Shown one piece after another: positions 52,543 through 61,108 of a stretch of 64,000 nt of DNA. Each line of letters opens with the position of its first letter. The first letter of the stretch is position 1. Source of the DNA: Lachnospiraceae bacterium (lineage in GTDB: Bacteria; Bacillota; Clostridia; Lachnospirales; Lachnospiraceae); the NCBI GenBank assembly GCA_022791635.1, contig JAAVZL010000022.1, positions 44,797 to 108,796 on the forward strand, written 5' to 3'. A program made the translations under genes and the position numbers. Below the pieces are notes generated by a model. It had not been told where the DNA came from and did no database searches. It saw nothing but the letters and a program-made list of their open reading frames with translations.

Positions 52543-52581
52543 TCTGTGTTCCCTCCTTAACTCTTTTGCACATTCTGTAAA

Positions 52582-52610
52582 ATTATACCTTAACGGACGA
52601 AGTCTGTCCA
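52582..52610 (-). promoter_or_regulatory. Promoter of azlCD
   Basis: TGGACA (52605-52610) and a perfect TATAAT (52582-52587) with a 17-bp spacer, about 40 bp before the azlC ATG. Confidence 0.65.
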
Positions 52611-52739
52611 CCCCGCAGGGGTATGCGTTAATGGGGCGCCCGTAGGGTATCATATACAAAACGGAAAATGTATCGTTTTGTTTTTCTTCCATCCTTTCCC
52701 GGCCAATTCAAAGTTACCGTTCACTCCGTGATATGAGCA

Positions 52740-53465
52740 TTAACGATTCAAATACCTCATAATCCCCATATGGATCGCCCATACCAGCTGATCCTGATAA
52801 TTCTCATCCTTTAGTTTTCCGTTTTCTTCCCAATTGCTCAGAAAGCCGCACTCCACAATCACCACCGGCGCCTGAGTCTTCTTCAAAAGATAATAGGTAT
52901 CATTGGCCTTGGCCTGCCGATGGTTCTCTGGCTCCACAAAGCGTACCAGCTCCTCCTGGATCAGCTCTGCCAGCCCTTGGCTCTCCTTGGAAGTTCCATA
53001 ATAAAAGACCTGCGCCCCATGAATGGCCTCCTCATGGTAGCTGTTCTGGTGAATACTGACCACACAGGCCGGCTGCTCCTTATTGATGAGTTCACAGCGC
53101 CGTCTCATATCCTGAGCCTTTTTGTTGGAAGCATTTTCATCGTACAGCCCCTGATCGGCCTCCCGGGTCATAACCACCTCAATGTCCTGCTGCTCCAGAA
53201 GGACCTTAAGCTTCCTGGCAATCTCCAGATTCAAATCCTTTTCCTGCGTACCGTCCACGCTGATTTTACCCGGATCATTTCCGCCGTGACCGGCATCCAG
53301 AATCACCCGCCTGGTATCACTCCTTTGCGCCTTCCCTCCTGCCTGCCTCCAGAAATCCCCTCTCGCAAAATAACAGGCGCTTGCCAGAACCAGGACCGCC
53401 ATTCCAAGTCCGATGACACGACTCCTCCTTGCTATTCTCTCCTTTAATTTCCGCAAAATCTCCAT
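52740..53465 (-). CDS. cwlD: N-acetylmuramoyl-L-alanine amidase, CwlD type
   Basis: A 241-residue zinc amidase (Amidase_3) with an N-terminal signal anchor (about 15-37). The metal-binding His and Glu lie in LDAGHGGNDPG and NLEIARKL, followed by SIHQNSY and VECGFLSN. In spore formers this size class makes muramic delta-lactam in the spore cortex with PdaA, so I favour CwlD. A terminator of the GH18 gene lies directly before it. Confidence 0.85.
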   Translation of the reverse strand: MEILRKLKERIARRSRVIGLGMAVLVLASACYFARGDFWRQAGGKAQRSDTRRVILDAGHGGNDPGKISVDGTQEKDLNLEIARKLKVLLEQQDIEVVMTREADQGLYDENASNKKAQDMRRRCELINKEQPACVVSIHQNSYHEEAIHGAQVFYYGTSKESQGLAELIQEELVRFVEPENHRQAKANDTYYLLKKTQAPVVIVECGFLSNWEENGKLKDENYQDQLVWAIHMGIMRYLNR

Positions 53466-53508
53466 AAAAAAACCGCCCTATATTCCTTTGTAAAATATAT
53501 GGCGGTTT
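53465..53508 (-). terminator. Terminator of the GH18 gene
   Basis: AAACCGCC (53470-53477) pairs with GGCGGTTT (53501-53508) with TATAT/ATATA pairs inside; on the minus strand TTTTTTTAT follows. It lies 15 bp after the GH18 stop. Confidence 0.85.
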
Positions 53509-53523
53509 CTTTTATTCCATGTC

Positions 53524-55338
53524 TCAATTCACATACCGCAGAATAATATCCCAAATGTCCTGCCGTTCCAGGCCAAGCTTCCAGGCCGCAATACCGGCCA
53601 GATTGTATTCCCGAATCAGAGCGGCTTTCAATTCAATGGAGTCCTCATTCTCCAGCCAAATCTTGTAAGTATTGCCCTCTGCCGTATATTCCGCATAATA
53701 CTGACCGTATTCGTCACTCCAGGTCTTCTCCGCCCCGTTTTCCGAAAGGACGCGGTCTGCCCCATCCATCCCGTAGGCCTTGCTGGACAACACGTAGGGC
53801 ACAAATTCCTCATTTTCCGACTCCGAAGCCAGCTCCTCCTCGGTCTTGGGACGCTCCTCCCAAAGTCTGGTAAAGAAGGGCACCGCATTGATCACCTTCT
53901 CCGGAGGAACCTCCTTTAAGGTATTCTCAATCCCCTTTCGCACCCAGTCAATGCTGGCTACGGAGCCCGCCTCCTCGGATCCCGAATAGTGCTCGTCATA
54001 GCCCATGATAATCACATAATCCGCTACGATTCCCTGCTCTGTCCGATTGTAAATGAGATTGTGGGCCGCCGGCACATAATTGTCTATGGAAAGAACAATT
54101 CCATTCAGGCGGCACATAATAGACAGCTCCCGTATAAACTGCAAATATCCTTTGGCCGAATCCTCATTGATATACTCAAAGTCAATATTCAGGCCATCCA
54201 AATCAAATTCAATGGCCTTGGCAATCAGATTGTTGACCAGGCGCTGCCGGGAGGAGGTTCTGGACAAAATCTCATAGTTCACAATGGTGTCCGCATGGGT
54301 GATATCTTCCACCAGCGCCCACACCTCAATCCCGTTTTGATGGCAGTAGTTCACATAAGTCTGACTTGCCAGAGAATCAATATTTCCCTCATTGTCATTC
54401 AGGAAAAACCAGGTAGGGGAAATGGTGGTCAACCCCTTGGTCTTGGCAATGGCCTCCAGAACCGTGTTGTTGGCATCCGCATTGGTCACCTGATGCCATG
54501 CCAGATTGATGGTGTAATCCTTCCGTATGCTTGGATATTCCGGATCCTGATAATTGGGCTCCTTCGTCTCCTGCCCCTTCTCTCCCAGATATTTATTGCG
54601 GATATAGCCGATAAAGCCGTTGCCTGTGCGTACCCGGGTCCAGTCCTCGGGAAGCTCTGTCTCCTCTGTCTGGGGCAGCACATAGAGAAGGTCTCCCTTT
54701 GCCGCATCCGTGAGAATGGGGCTCTTGATATTGGGCTCAAAGCGCACCCGGGCATCCTTTTTCACCGTCACGGTATCCGCCGTGCCAAAGGCCCTCTGAA
54801 TGTGCACCCGGTTCACCTCATCGGTCATCACCTCAAACTCCATGGCCGTGTACTTCTGAATGTATTTCAGCGCCACATAGGCCGTGTCTCCGTCCACTTT
54901 CACCGGCACATAGGTCTCCGTATGCTTTTCCTTGGCTACGGTATATTCATTGCTGCCCACATTTGCGGTAATCACCTCCGTGGGGGTGGTGTACAAAAGC
55001 AGATTCTCCTTTGCATCCCAGTAGAACCGCTGATTCAGGTATTCATACAGAAAGTCAGTGGTTACATAGGCCTCGCCGTCCATAATCCGGGCCCGAAGCT
55101 CCGTAAGCTCATCCTCCAGAATGACTGCCGCCTCGTCTCCCTGCTCCAAATTAAAATAAGAATATAAATCCATCCGCTCGTCAGACGGACTGTATTTTTT
55201 CACCAGATAATTGATCAGCATAATGATCAGGATAATAACAATCAAAAACACAGCTGCCAAAACCGGCAAAAGCTGCCTTCTGTCACCGCTTCTCCTGGCA
55301 CGGGATCTCCTTCTTTTTCTTCTCTTCTTCACTGCCAT
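53524..55338 (-). CDS. Membrane-anchored SH3/GH18 spore-cortex-type hydrolase
   Basis: A 604-residue protein: a basic N-terminal tail (MAVKKRRKRRRSR), one membrane segment (about 25-47), a helical/beta region possibly related to copper-amine-oxidase-like or YabE-like wall modules (about 55-185), a bacterial SH3 domain (about 200-255) and a C-terminal GH18 domain (about 285-604) with the active-site LDGLNIDFEYI, whose Glu is the expected acid. YaaH/SleL-type relatives degrade cortex peptidoglycan in germination; this one lacks LysM repeats. The upstream region holds the candidate structured RNA. Confidence 0.88.
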   Translation of the reverse strand: MAVKKRRKRRRSRARRSGDRRQLLPVLAAVFLIVIILIIMLINYLVKKYSPSDERMDLYSYFNLEQGDEAAVILEDELTELRARIMDGEAYVTTDFLYEYLNQRFYWDAKENLLLYTTPTEVITANVGSNEYTVAKEKHTETYVPVKVDGDTAYVALKYIQKYTAMEFEVMTDEVNRVHIQRAFGTADTVTVKKDARVRFEPNIKSPILTDAAKGDLLYVLPQTEETELPEDWTRVRTGNGFIGYIRNKYLGEKGQETKEPNYQDPEYPSIRKDYTINLAWHQVTNADANNTVLEAIAKTKGLTTISPTWFFLNDNEGNIDSLASQTYVNYCHQNGIEVWALVEDITHADTIVNYEILSRTSSRQRLVNNLIAKAIEFDLDGLNIDFEYINEDSAKGYLQFIRELSIMCRLNGIVLSIDNYVPAAHNLIYNRTEQGIVADYVIIMGYDEHYSGSEEAGSVASIDWVRKGIENTLKEVPPEKVINAVPFFTRLWEERPKTEEELASESENEEFVPYVLSSKAYGMDGADRVLSENGAEKTWSDEYGQYYAEYTAEGNTYKIWLENEDSIELKAALIREYNLAGIAAWKLGLERQDIWDIILRYVN

Positions 55339-55428
55339 GAAAGAATCCTCCTATCCTTTACCATCATAGCAGAATTTTTTCGACACGTCATCCCTAATTT
55401 TCGACATTTTGAAATTTTAAGAAAACAC

Positions 55429-55674
55429 TAAGACTTGAAGCCGCCTCGCTGCGGATCGTCTTCTGGTTTAGGCGTCCGCATCAGAGGGGTCCGGTCCGCA
55501 CGCCTATGATCCGCAGATATGGCGACTTTCCCCAAAAGGAGATCGTGATAGATTCAGGAGCGACCTGACTGCTTTTTCATATTTTTCATGTTGACAATCG
55601 TGGAATGATTCACCGAACCGGTGACAGAATGATGTGCCTGGCTTACACAGGTCCTATGTAATATGAAAGTCTTA
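55429..55674 (-). ncRNA. Candidate structured RNA (unassigned)
   Basis: A region of about 246 bp between divergent genes, closed by TAAGACTT (55429-55436) with AAGTCTTA (55667-55674). Inside, CTGCGGATC (55449-55457) pairs with GATCCGCAG (55508-55516), enclosing TAGGCGT (55469-55475) with ACGCCTA (55500-55506). Other hairpins are TCAGG/CCTGA (55554-55568) and CACCG/CGGTG (55611-55623). The minus strand has a TATAAT at 55708-55713, just outside, and its transcript would lead into the GH18 gene. It lacks signatures of tmRNA, RNase P, SRP RNA or common riboswitches. The strand is inferred. Confidence 0.5.
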
Positions 55675-55789
55675 CGCCTCCTTTCCGCAGGCGGTCCTCC
55701 CATGTATATTATATTCAGAATTTCTTCAAAAATGCATGTCAGGACAAAATTTAGAAATTTTTAAGAAAAAAATTGGCATTTTTGGCATA

Positions 55790-55818
55790 TTGACTTCTCT
55801 TTAAATATTGTATATACT
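55790..55818 (+). promoter_or_regulatory. Promoter of mecA
   Basis: TTGACT (55790-55795) and TATACT (55813-55818) with a 17-bp spacer. Its start site (about 55825) lies after the longer in-frame start at 55808, which argues for the ATG at 55877. Confidence 0.7.
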
Positions 55819-55876
55819 TTCAAAAATGTATATAATAGTTGTAAGCAACGTGATTTCAGATTTGGATGTGGTGATT

Positions 55877-56617
55877 ATGAGAATAGAAAAGTTAAATGAC
55901 AATCAGATACGCTGTACCCTGACCCGGGATGATCTGGCCACACGTCAGATCAAGCTCAGTGAGCTGGCCTACGGAACCGAGAAGGCCAAGGAGCTCTTTC
56001 GGGATATGATGCAGCAGGCCTCGGTTGATTTTGGATTTGAAGCGGATAATATTCCCCTGATGATAGAGGCCATTCCGCTCCCCAACGAATGCATTGTCCT
56101 GATTATCACCAAGGTGGAGGACCCCGAGGAGCTGGATACACGTTTTTCCAAATTTGCACCGGGAAATGACAGCCACTTTGAGGAGCTTTCCGATCTGGGA
56201 AGTGTTCTTCCCGAAGGGGCAGACAATGTGCTGGATATGTTCCGCAAGCTCATCGAGCGCCACTTAAAGGAGGGCACCCAGGAGGACCAGGAGCAAAAGG
56301 CCATTGCGCTGGCTCAGGAGCTGGATTTGACCCGCCTGTATTTCTTCCCAAGCCTGGATACGGTGATTTCCGCGGCCCATGTGCTGAATCACTGCTACAG
56401 CGGGCACAACAGCCTGTTTCGCCTGAAAAAGGACGGAAGCTACTGCCTGGTTGCCAGAAAGAGCAGCCATACGCCGGAAGAATTTAACAAAATTTCCAAT
56501 ATTCTCTCTGAATACGGTACCAGTGAAAAGTACGCCTCCGCCAGTGAGGCCTATCTGGAAGAGCATGAGGAACTGATGATTCGGGATGAGGCTCTGCAGA
56601 AGCTGGCGCTTTTGTAA
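55877..56617 (+). CDS. mecA: Adaptor protein MecA
   Basis: A 246-residue adaptor linking substrates to the ClpC protease. It starts MRIEKLNDNQIRCTLTRDDL, the MecA N-terminal substrate-recognition domain (about 1-80), followed by an acidic linker and the C-terminal Clp-binding domain (about 120-230; FPSLDTVISAAHVL, YCLVARKSS). I start it at 55877 because the longer frame to 55808 would precede the transcription start. Targets in this organism are unknown. A terminator at 56648-56680 follows. Confidence 0.92.
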   Translation: MRIEKLNDNQIRCTLTRDDLATRQIKLSELAYGTEKAKELFRDMMQQASVDFGFEADNIPLMIEAIPLPNECIVLIITKVEDPEELDTRFSKFAPGNDSHFEELSDLGSVLPEGADNVLDMFRKLIERHLKEGTQEDQEQKAIALAQELDLTRLYFFPSLDTVISAAHVLNHCYSGHNSLFRLKKDGSYCLVARKSSHTPEEFNKISNILSEYGTSEKYASASEAYLEEHEELMIRDEALQKLALL

Positions 56618-56647
56618 GGGAAGGGTAATTCCTATAAAAAACAAGCA

Positions 56648-56680
56648 GGAGGGAGCTGTTCGCTCCCTCCTTATCTTTTA
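56648..56680 (+). terminator. mecA terminator
   Basis: GGAGGGAGC (56648-56656) and GCTCCCTCC (56662-56670) form a perfect 9-bp stem followed by TTATCTTTTA. It touches the stop of the convergent rbsK. Confidence 0.85.
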
Positions 56681-57613
56681 CTTCTGCGCTTCTAAAAAAG
56701 CGTCAATCTCCTCCCGCATCGGCATGGAAGGCGTGGTGCCAAGCTTCTGCACGGAAAGAGCTGCCAGTGCCGAGGCAAACTGCGCTGCCTCCCACACATC
56801 CTTTCCTTCACAGAGACCGGTCAGAAGGCCTCCGTTAAACGCGTCCCCTGCGCCCGTCGTGTCAATTGCCTTCACGGAAAATGCCGGCAGAATCTCCTCC
56901 CTGCCGCCCTCAGAAATAAACACGCCCTTGGAGCCCATGGTAATCACCACAACCTCAACGCCTCTCTCCTTAAACCAGACAGCCGCTCTCTTTGCCGATT
57001 CCAGATCCGTAACGGGAATTCCCGTCAGCTCCTCGGCCTCCACCTCATTGGGCGTCACCATATAGGCTTTGGACAGAAACGCGTCGGTAACCGGAGCGTA
57101 GGGAGCCGTATTGACAATTACCTTACAGTCATACCTCTTGGCAATATCCATCACCCTCTCATTGGCATCCTGATTGACCTCCAGCTGCAGCAACAGGTAC
57201 TCCGACTGCCCAATCGCCTCCTCAATGCCCAAAATCTCTTCCTCGGTAATGGTATTACATGCCCCCGGAACAATCAGAATCGCATTCTGGCTGGTATTCT
57301 CGTCTACCAAAATCAATGCAATTCCCGTTTCCGCATCCTCTGAAAAGAGAATCTGATCCTTCGGAATCCCAAGCTCCTCCATGGTATCCAAAAGCACATG
57401 GGAGAAGCTGTCCCTTCCCACCTTCGTCACAAAGGCCACATCCGCTCCCGCCTTGTGGGCAGCCACACACTGATTGAAGCCTTTGCCTCCAGGCCCCATT
57501 TTAAACATAGACCCCTTTACCGTCTCTGCAGGCACCGGAAGATGGGGAGCCCTTCCCATCAGATCTACCACAAAACTGCCGAATACAAGCGCCTTTCCTT
57601 TTTTCATACCCAT
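56678..57613 (-). CDS. rbsK: Ribokinase
   Basis: A 311-residue PfkB-family kinase that phosphorylates ribose at C5. It has GGKGFNQCVAAHKAG, VNTAPYAPV, the ATP-site TMGSKGV and the catalytic DTTGAGDAFNGG. It is not linked to an rbs transport operon here, and the sugar importer is about 15 kb away, so it may serve ribose from nucleoside breakdown. It starts MGMKKG or at the internal ATG two codons later. Confidence 0.93.
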   Translation of the reverse strand: MGMKKGKALVFGSFVVDLMGRAPHLPVPAETVKGSMFKMGPGGKGFNQCVAAHKAGADVAFVTKVGRDSFSHVLLDTMEELGIPKDQILFSEDAETGIALILVDENTSQNAILIVPGACNTITEEEILGIEEAIGQSEYLLLQLEVNQDANERVMDIAKRYDCKVIVNTAPYAPVTDAFLSKAYMVTPNEVEAEELTGIPVTDLESAKRAAVWFKERGVEVVVITMGSKGVFISEGGREEILPAFSVKAIDTTGAGDAFNGGLLTGLCEGKDVWEAAQFASALAALSVQKLGTTPSMPMREEIDAFLEAQK

Positions 57614-57633
57614 TTACCTCTTTTCCTTCATGC

Positions 57634-57675
57634 AAAAACCGACAAAGGTATCAAACAGATACCCTGTCGGTTTTG
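57634..57675 (-). terminator. Terminator after the DUF1858 gene
   Basis: AAAACCGACA-GGTATC pairs with GATACC-TGTCGGTTTT (about 57634-57675) with a T-run on the minus strand. Confidence 0.8.
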
Positions 57676-57690
57676 TAAAAGCTCTTTGCT

Positions 57691-57894
57691 CTACTGTGCC
57701 TCCAAAAATGCATTCAGCCGCGCCGTCAGCACATCCGGATCCATCCCGTGAACCATGGCGGCCTCCTCCAGAGACTCAAACTGATGAGAAGGGCAACCTA
57801 CACAGTGCATTCCCTCCCGCATCAAAATTCCCGCCATATTCTCATCCACCTGAAGGATCTGACCCATCAGCATGTCCTTTGTTATCTTTGCCAT
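57691..57894 (-). CDS. DUF1858 domain protein
   Basis: A 67-residue protein matching DUF1858, with the family core [18 protein letters not shown] (Cys pair CxxC). Such small proteins often occur next to hybrid-cluster or iron-sulfur genes. The start at 57894 (MAKITK) has GGAGG upstream; the open frame to 58080 lacks support. The ferredoxin at 58180 is divergent, and the 285-bp gap carries no other gene I can see. The function is unknown. Confidence 0.88.
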   Translation of the reverse strand: MAKITKDMLMGQILQVDENMAGILMREGMHCVGCPSHQFESLEEAAMVHGMDPDVLTARLNAFLEAQ

Positions 57895-58179
57895 TGAAAG
57901 CTTCCTCCTTTTATTTGTAATCCTTATTATCTGTATAACCGTAAAATTTATTATAAAGGAATTCCGACTATTTTGCAAGGATTTTTCATCTTGACTTCCC
58001 AGTAAAAATTCCACGTTACTGTTCAGACGGAGTACGGCGAAACTGGCCGTCTGTTGCAATTCCACAATAAATTCACCCATTTTCTCATTTTACCACTTGT
58101 ATAATCTTGTACTTTATATTAAAATACTTCTAAGGTCCCAAAGGGATCACAACGAGAGAATATAAGGAGGAGCGATATC

Positions 58180-58350
58180 ATGGCATATGTAATCAATGAC
58201 GATTGTGCAAACTGCGGTTCCTGCGCAGCTGTATGTCCTGCAGAGGCTATCAGCGAGGGCGACGGCAAGTACAAGATCGACCCGGATGCCTGCTTAGATT
58301 GCGGAACCTGCGAGGCAGAATGTCCCACCGGCGCTATCAGCGCAGAATAA
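58180..58350 (+). CDS. 2[4Fe-4S] ferredoxin
   Basis: A 56-residue clostridial-type ferredoxin, found by reading the frame directly since it is short. It starts MAYVINDDCANCGSCAAVCP and ends AIS-AE, with two CxxCxxC...CP clusters (CANCGSCAAVCP and CLDCGTCEAECP) for two [4Fe-4S] centres. It would carry electrons between oxidoreductases in fermentation. GGAGG lies before the ATG at 58180, and a terminator (58363-58394) ends it. Confidence 0.95.
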   Translation: MAYVINDDCANCGSCAAVCPAEAISEGDGKYKIDPDACLDCGTCEAECPTGAISAE

Positions 58351-58362
58351 TGTAAGAATCCG

Positions 58363-58394
58363 AAAGGACAGACCTACACAGTCTGTCCTTTTTT
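58363..58394 (+). terminator. Ferredoxin terminator overlapping the MerR gene end
   Basis: AAAGGACAGAC (58363-58373) pairs with GTCTGTCCTTTTTT (58381-58394). The last codons of the convergent merR-family gene lie inside it. Confidence 0.85.
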
Positions 58395-58970
58395 CATTCC
58401 AAAAAAGCTCCGTTTTTTCTTCTCCTCCTTTTTCAGCAGCGCCCGTTCCTTCCGGGCCTTCTGTGAACTTCGAATCGCCTCATCCAGTCTCTTAAAGCGC
58501 TCATCCTCCCGCTCCTCCTTCATGCGCAGAAGATAATCCATCTCCTTAATCACATGCCCGCTCACCTGAGTACTGATCTCCTGTCCCATCCGCTCCGTAT
58601 GATCCTCCAGAGCCTCAGAAATCAGCCGGCTCATAATACACTGGAACTGCTGCATCTTCTCCTCCCGGAGCGCCGCCTGCCCCTCCGCCGGGACAGGAAG
58701 CTTGTCCACCCGGGCCAGCAAATGAGTAATCTCCGTCTCCCCCTGCTCCAAATCCGGAATCAGCATCTTAATCGCCTTCAGCTGCACCCCCTGCTCCTTC
58801 AGCTCCCGAATCCGCCGAAACAGCTGCACATTCTCTTCTGTATAATAACGGTGCCCCATCTCATTCCGGCCAATGGGAAGCTCCAGCTCCTCCTCCCAAT
58901 AGCGGAGTACATGCGCCTCCACATCCACCAGCCTGGCCGCATCCGAAATCATATACCGCACCTCGCCCAT
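58374..58970 (-). CDS. MerR-family regulator with long coiled coil
   Basis: A 198-residue protein with an N-terminal MerR-type helix-turn-helix and wing (about 5-75; AARLVDVEAHVLRYWEEEL, YYTEENVQLFRRI) and a long charged helical C-terminal part (about 80-198) ending in a basic tail. No metal-binding cysteines are seen, so it is not a metal sensor. A promoter with TTGCAA/TATAAT and an adjacent inverted repeat ATGTA-N16-TACAT precedes it, suggesting autoregulation. RacA-like chromosome-anchoring proteins have a comparable plan; this is a weak guess. Confidence 0.85.
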   Translation of the reverse strand: MGEVRYMISDAARLVDVEAHVLRYWEEELELPIGRNEMGHRYYTEENVQLFRRIRELKEQGVQLKAIKMLIPDLEQGETEITHLLARVDKLPVPAEGQAALREEKMQQFQCIMSRLISEALEDHTERMGQEISTQVSGHVIKEMDYLLRMKEEREDERFKRLDEAIRSSQKARKERALLKKEEKKKRSFFGMKKGQTV

Positions 58971-59012
58971 ACAAATCCCTCCGATATAATGTAAATTTTT
59001 TCCATATTCTAC

Positions 59013-59040
59013 ATTATACCAGCTTCAGAAAGAATTGCAA
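59013..59040 (-). promoter_or_regulatory. Promoter of merR-family gene
   Basis: TTGCAA (59035-59040) and a perfect TATAAT (59013-59018) with a 16-bp spacer; the ATGTA/TACAT repeat (about 58989-59014) lies across the start site. Confidence 0.65.
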
Positions 59041-59088
59041 GAAAAATTTACAAAAATTGTAAACCAAATACAATCGAAACCGTAAATC

Positions 59089-59301
59089 GGCAGGCGCCCA
59101 AAAAGCCCTCCGCCTTTTCCGATATCCAGTGTCCGGCTGTTCACGCACGCCTGTCTGATATTGGCGGACAAACGTCCAAAGCTTCCAGCAGGCAAAGCCT
59201 GTCATTACCCCAAAACGTTAGTCCGACAAGAGCAGACAGATGTGCGTGAACCGTCCGAACATCGGATATGGAAAAGGCGGAGGGCTTTTTGGGCGCCTGC
59301 C
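59089..59301. repeat. Long palindromic repeat, copy G
   Basis: A 213-bp copy between merR and dnaB, ending 15 bp from the dnaB stop. The outer arms (GGCAGGCGCCCAAAAAGC ... GCTTTTTGGGCGCCTGCC) pair perfectly, and the variable block cctccgc faces gcggagg. The core matches the family (CTTTTCCGATATCCAGTGTCCGG read in parts, GAGCAGACAG, CCGTCCGAACA). The tip region has an extra inserted stretch. Confidence 0.9.
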
Positions 59302-59316
59302 TCACAACCTTACACC

Positions 59317-60660
59317 TTACATCACCGGCCTCGGATTATAATTCTTAAAAGCCGTATACTCCGGCATCCACAACAGATTAATGGTCCCAATCGGCCCATT
59401 CCTCTGCTTGGCCACAATCACCTCCGCCAAATTCTTCATCTCAGAATCCTTATTATAATAAGCATCCCGATACAAAAACATCACCATATCCGCATCCTGC
59501 TCAATGGCCCCCGAATCCCGCAGATCCGAAAGAATCGGCCTGTGATCCGGCCTCTGCTCCACCGCACGGCTCAACTGAGACAACGCCACCACCGGCACAT
59601 TCAGCTCCCTGGCAAGCCCCTTTAACCCTCTGGAAATATCCGAGATCTCCTGCTGCCTGGAATCCGAAGAGCGCCCCGCTCCCGTCATCAGCTGCAGATA
59701 ATCAATCATCACAATCCCAAGCCGGTGCTCCAGCTTATACTTCCTGCACTTACTCCGAAGCTCCGCCAGCGTAATTCCCGGCGTATCATCAATAATCAAA
59801 TTCGACCGGGCCACCCCTTCGGCTCCTTCCACAAGCCGCTCCCAGTCATTATCCGTAAGATTTCCATTCCGCAGCTTCTGCGCATCCACTCCCGATTCCA
59901 TCGACAAAAGCCGATTCACCAGCTGCTCCTTAGACATCTCCAAGCTGAAAATCGCCACCGTCACATCCCGCCGAAAAGCCATAAATTGTGCAATATTCAG
60001 CACAAAGGCCGTCTTTCCCATAGAGGGACGGGCCGCAATCAAAATCAAATCCGACGGCTGAAACCCGGAAGTCTGATAATCCAGATCCTTAAACCCCGTA
60101 GCAATCCCCGTCACATTTCCCTTTGTCCGGGAAGCAATCTCAATCTTCTGAATGGCATTCAGCACCACCTGTTTAATGGGCACAAATTCCCCGCTGTTCC
60201 GGCGCTGAACCAAATCAAAGATCTTTTTCTCCGTCTGCTCCAGCACCTCCTCCAGAGACTCCACGCCCCCATAACAAAGATTGCTGATCTCATCATTCGC
60301 CCGAATCAGCCTACGCAAGGTGGATTTCTCCGCCACAATATTCGCATAATGCTTAATATTGGTGGAGGTATAAACAGAGTCCAGGATATCCCGCATAAAC
60401 TCCATGCTGCTTATCTCCTCCGGAACCTCCTTGGCCCGCAGCCGGTTCTGCAAAGTCACCAGATCCACCGGCTCATTCTGATTAAACAGCTCCACCATAG
60501 CCTCAAAGACAACACCGTACTGCCTTTGATAAAAATCCTCCCCTGTAATCATCTCAGAGGCTACAAGAATCGCTTCCCGGTCCATCATCATGGAACCAAT
60601 CACCGACTGCTCCGCCTCCACACTGTGGGGCATGGTTCGTTTGATAATCGCTTCTTCCAT
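59317..60660 (-). CDS. dnaB: Replicative DNA helicase DnaB
   Basis: A 447-residue hexameric helicase that unwinds DNA ahead of the fork: an N-terminal domain (about 1-105; PHSVEAEQSVIGSMM), a linker, and the RecA-like core with Walker A RPSMGKTAF, Walker B IVMIDYLQL, and the SQLSRAVE / RDSGAIEQDAD motifs. It is the last gene of gdpP-rplI-dnaB, an order conserved in Firmicutes, and 1 bp after rplI. Repeat G follows its stop. Confidence 0.97.
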   Translation of the reverse strand: MEEAIIKRTMPHSVEAEQSVIGSMMMDREAILVASEMITGEDFYQRQYGVVFEAMVELFNQNEPVDLVTLQNRLRAKEVPEEISSMEFMRDILDSVYTSTNIKHYANIVAEKSTLRRLIRANDEISNLCYGGVESLEEVLEQTEKKIFDLVQRRNSGEFVPIKQVVLNAIQKIEIASRTKGNVTGIATGFKDLDYQTSGFQPSDLILIAARPSMGKTAFVLNIAQFMAFRRDVTVAIFSLEMSKEQLVNRLLSMESGVDAQKLRNGNLTDNDWERLVEGAEGVARSNLIIDDTPGITLAELRSKCRKYKLEHRLGIVMIDYLQLMTGAGRSSDSRQQEISDISRGLKGLARELNVPVVALSQLSRAVEQRPDHRPILSDLRDSGAIEQDADMVMFLYRDAYYNKDSEMKNLAEVIVAKQRNGPIGTINLLWMPEYTAFKNYNPRPVM

Positions 60661-60661
60661 C

Positions 60662-61108
60662 TTATGCTTCTCTTACATTCACCTTAAGCTGTGCCGTCAC
60701 CTTGGGATGCAGCTTGATGGGAACCATCTGGGTTCCAATGGTCTTAATGGGGCTTGGAAGCTGCATTTTCTTCTTATCCAGCTCCACGCCAAGCTGCTCT
60801 TGTGCCGCCTGGGCAATCTCCTTAGAGGAGACCGAGCCAAAAATTCTTCCGCCCTCACCGGCCTTAATGCTTACGTTCACCTCCATCTTGGAGATCTGCT
60901 CCGCAAATGCCACAGCCTCCTCATAAACCTCCTTGGCCACCTTTTCCTCATTGGCCTTCTTAAGCTTCAGATCATTGAGGTTCTTAGGTGTCGCCTCCAC
61001 ACCCAGCTTCTTTGCCAGAATAAAATTCCGGGCATAACCGTCATTCACATCCACCAGCTGTCCTTTTTTTCCAAGGGATTTCACATCCTCTATTAAAATT
61101 ACTTTCAT
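60662..61108 (-). CDS. rplI: Ribosomal protein L9
   Basis: A 148-residue large-subunit protein binding 23S rRNA. It begins MKVILIEDVKSLGKKGQLVD, followed by VNDGYARNFI, the L9 N-terminal signature, then a long central helix and a C-terminal domain (FGSVSSKEIA). It overlaps gdpP by 4 bp and leads directly into dnaB. Confidence 0.98.
   Translation of the reverse strand: MKVILIEDVKSLGKKGQLVDVNDGYARNFILAKKLGVEATPKNLNDLKLKKANEEKVAKEVYEEAVAFAEQISKMEVNVSIKAGEGGRIFGSVSSKEIAQAAQEQLGVELDKKKMQLPSPIKTIGTQMVPIKLHPKVTAQLKVNVREA

Noticed and set aside
53989..55167. A 392-codon plus-strand frame opposite the GH18 gene
   Set aside because: It is antisense to a protein with a good GH18 active site and has no ribosome-binding site or recognisable domain.
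55429..55674. RNase P RNA, tmRNA, SRP RNA or a c-di-AMP/B12 riboswitch
   Set aside because: The conserved sequence marks of these RNAs were not found on either strand.
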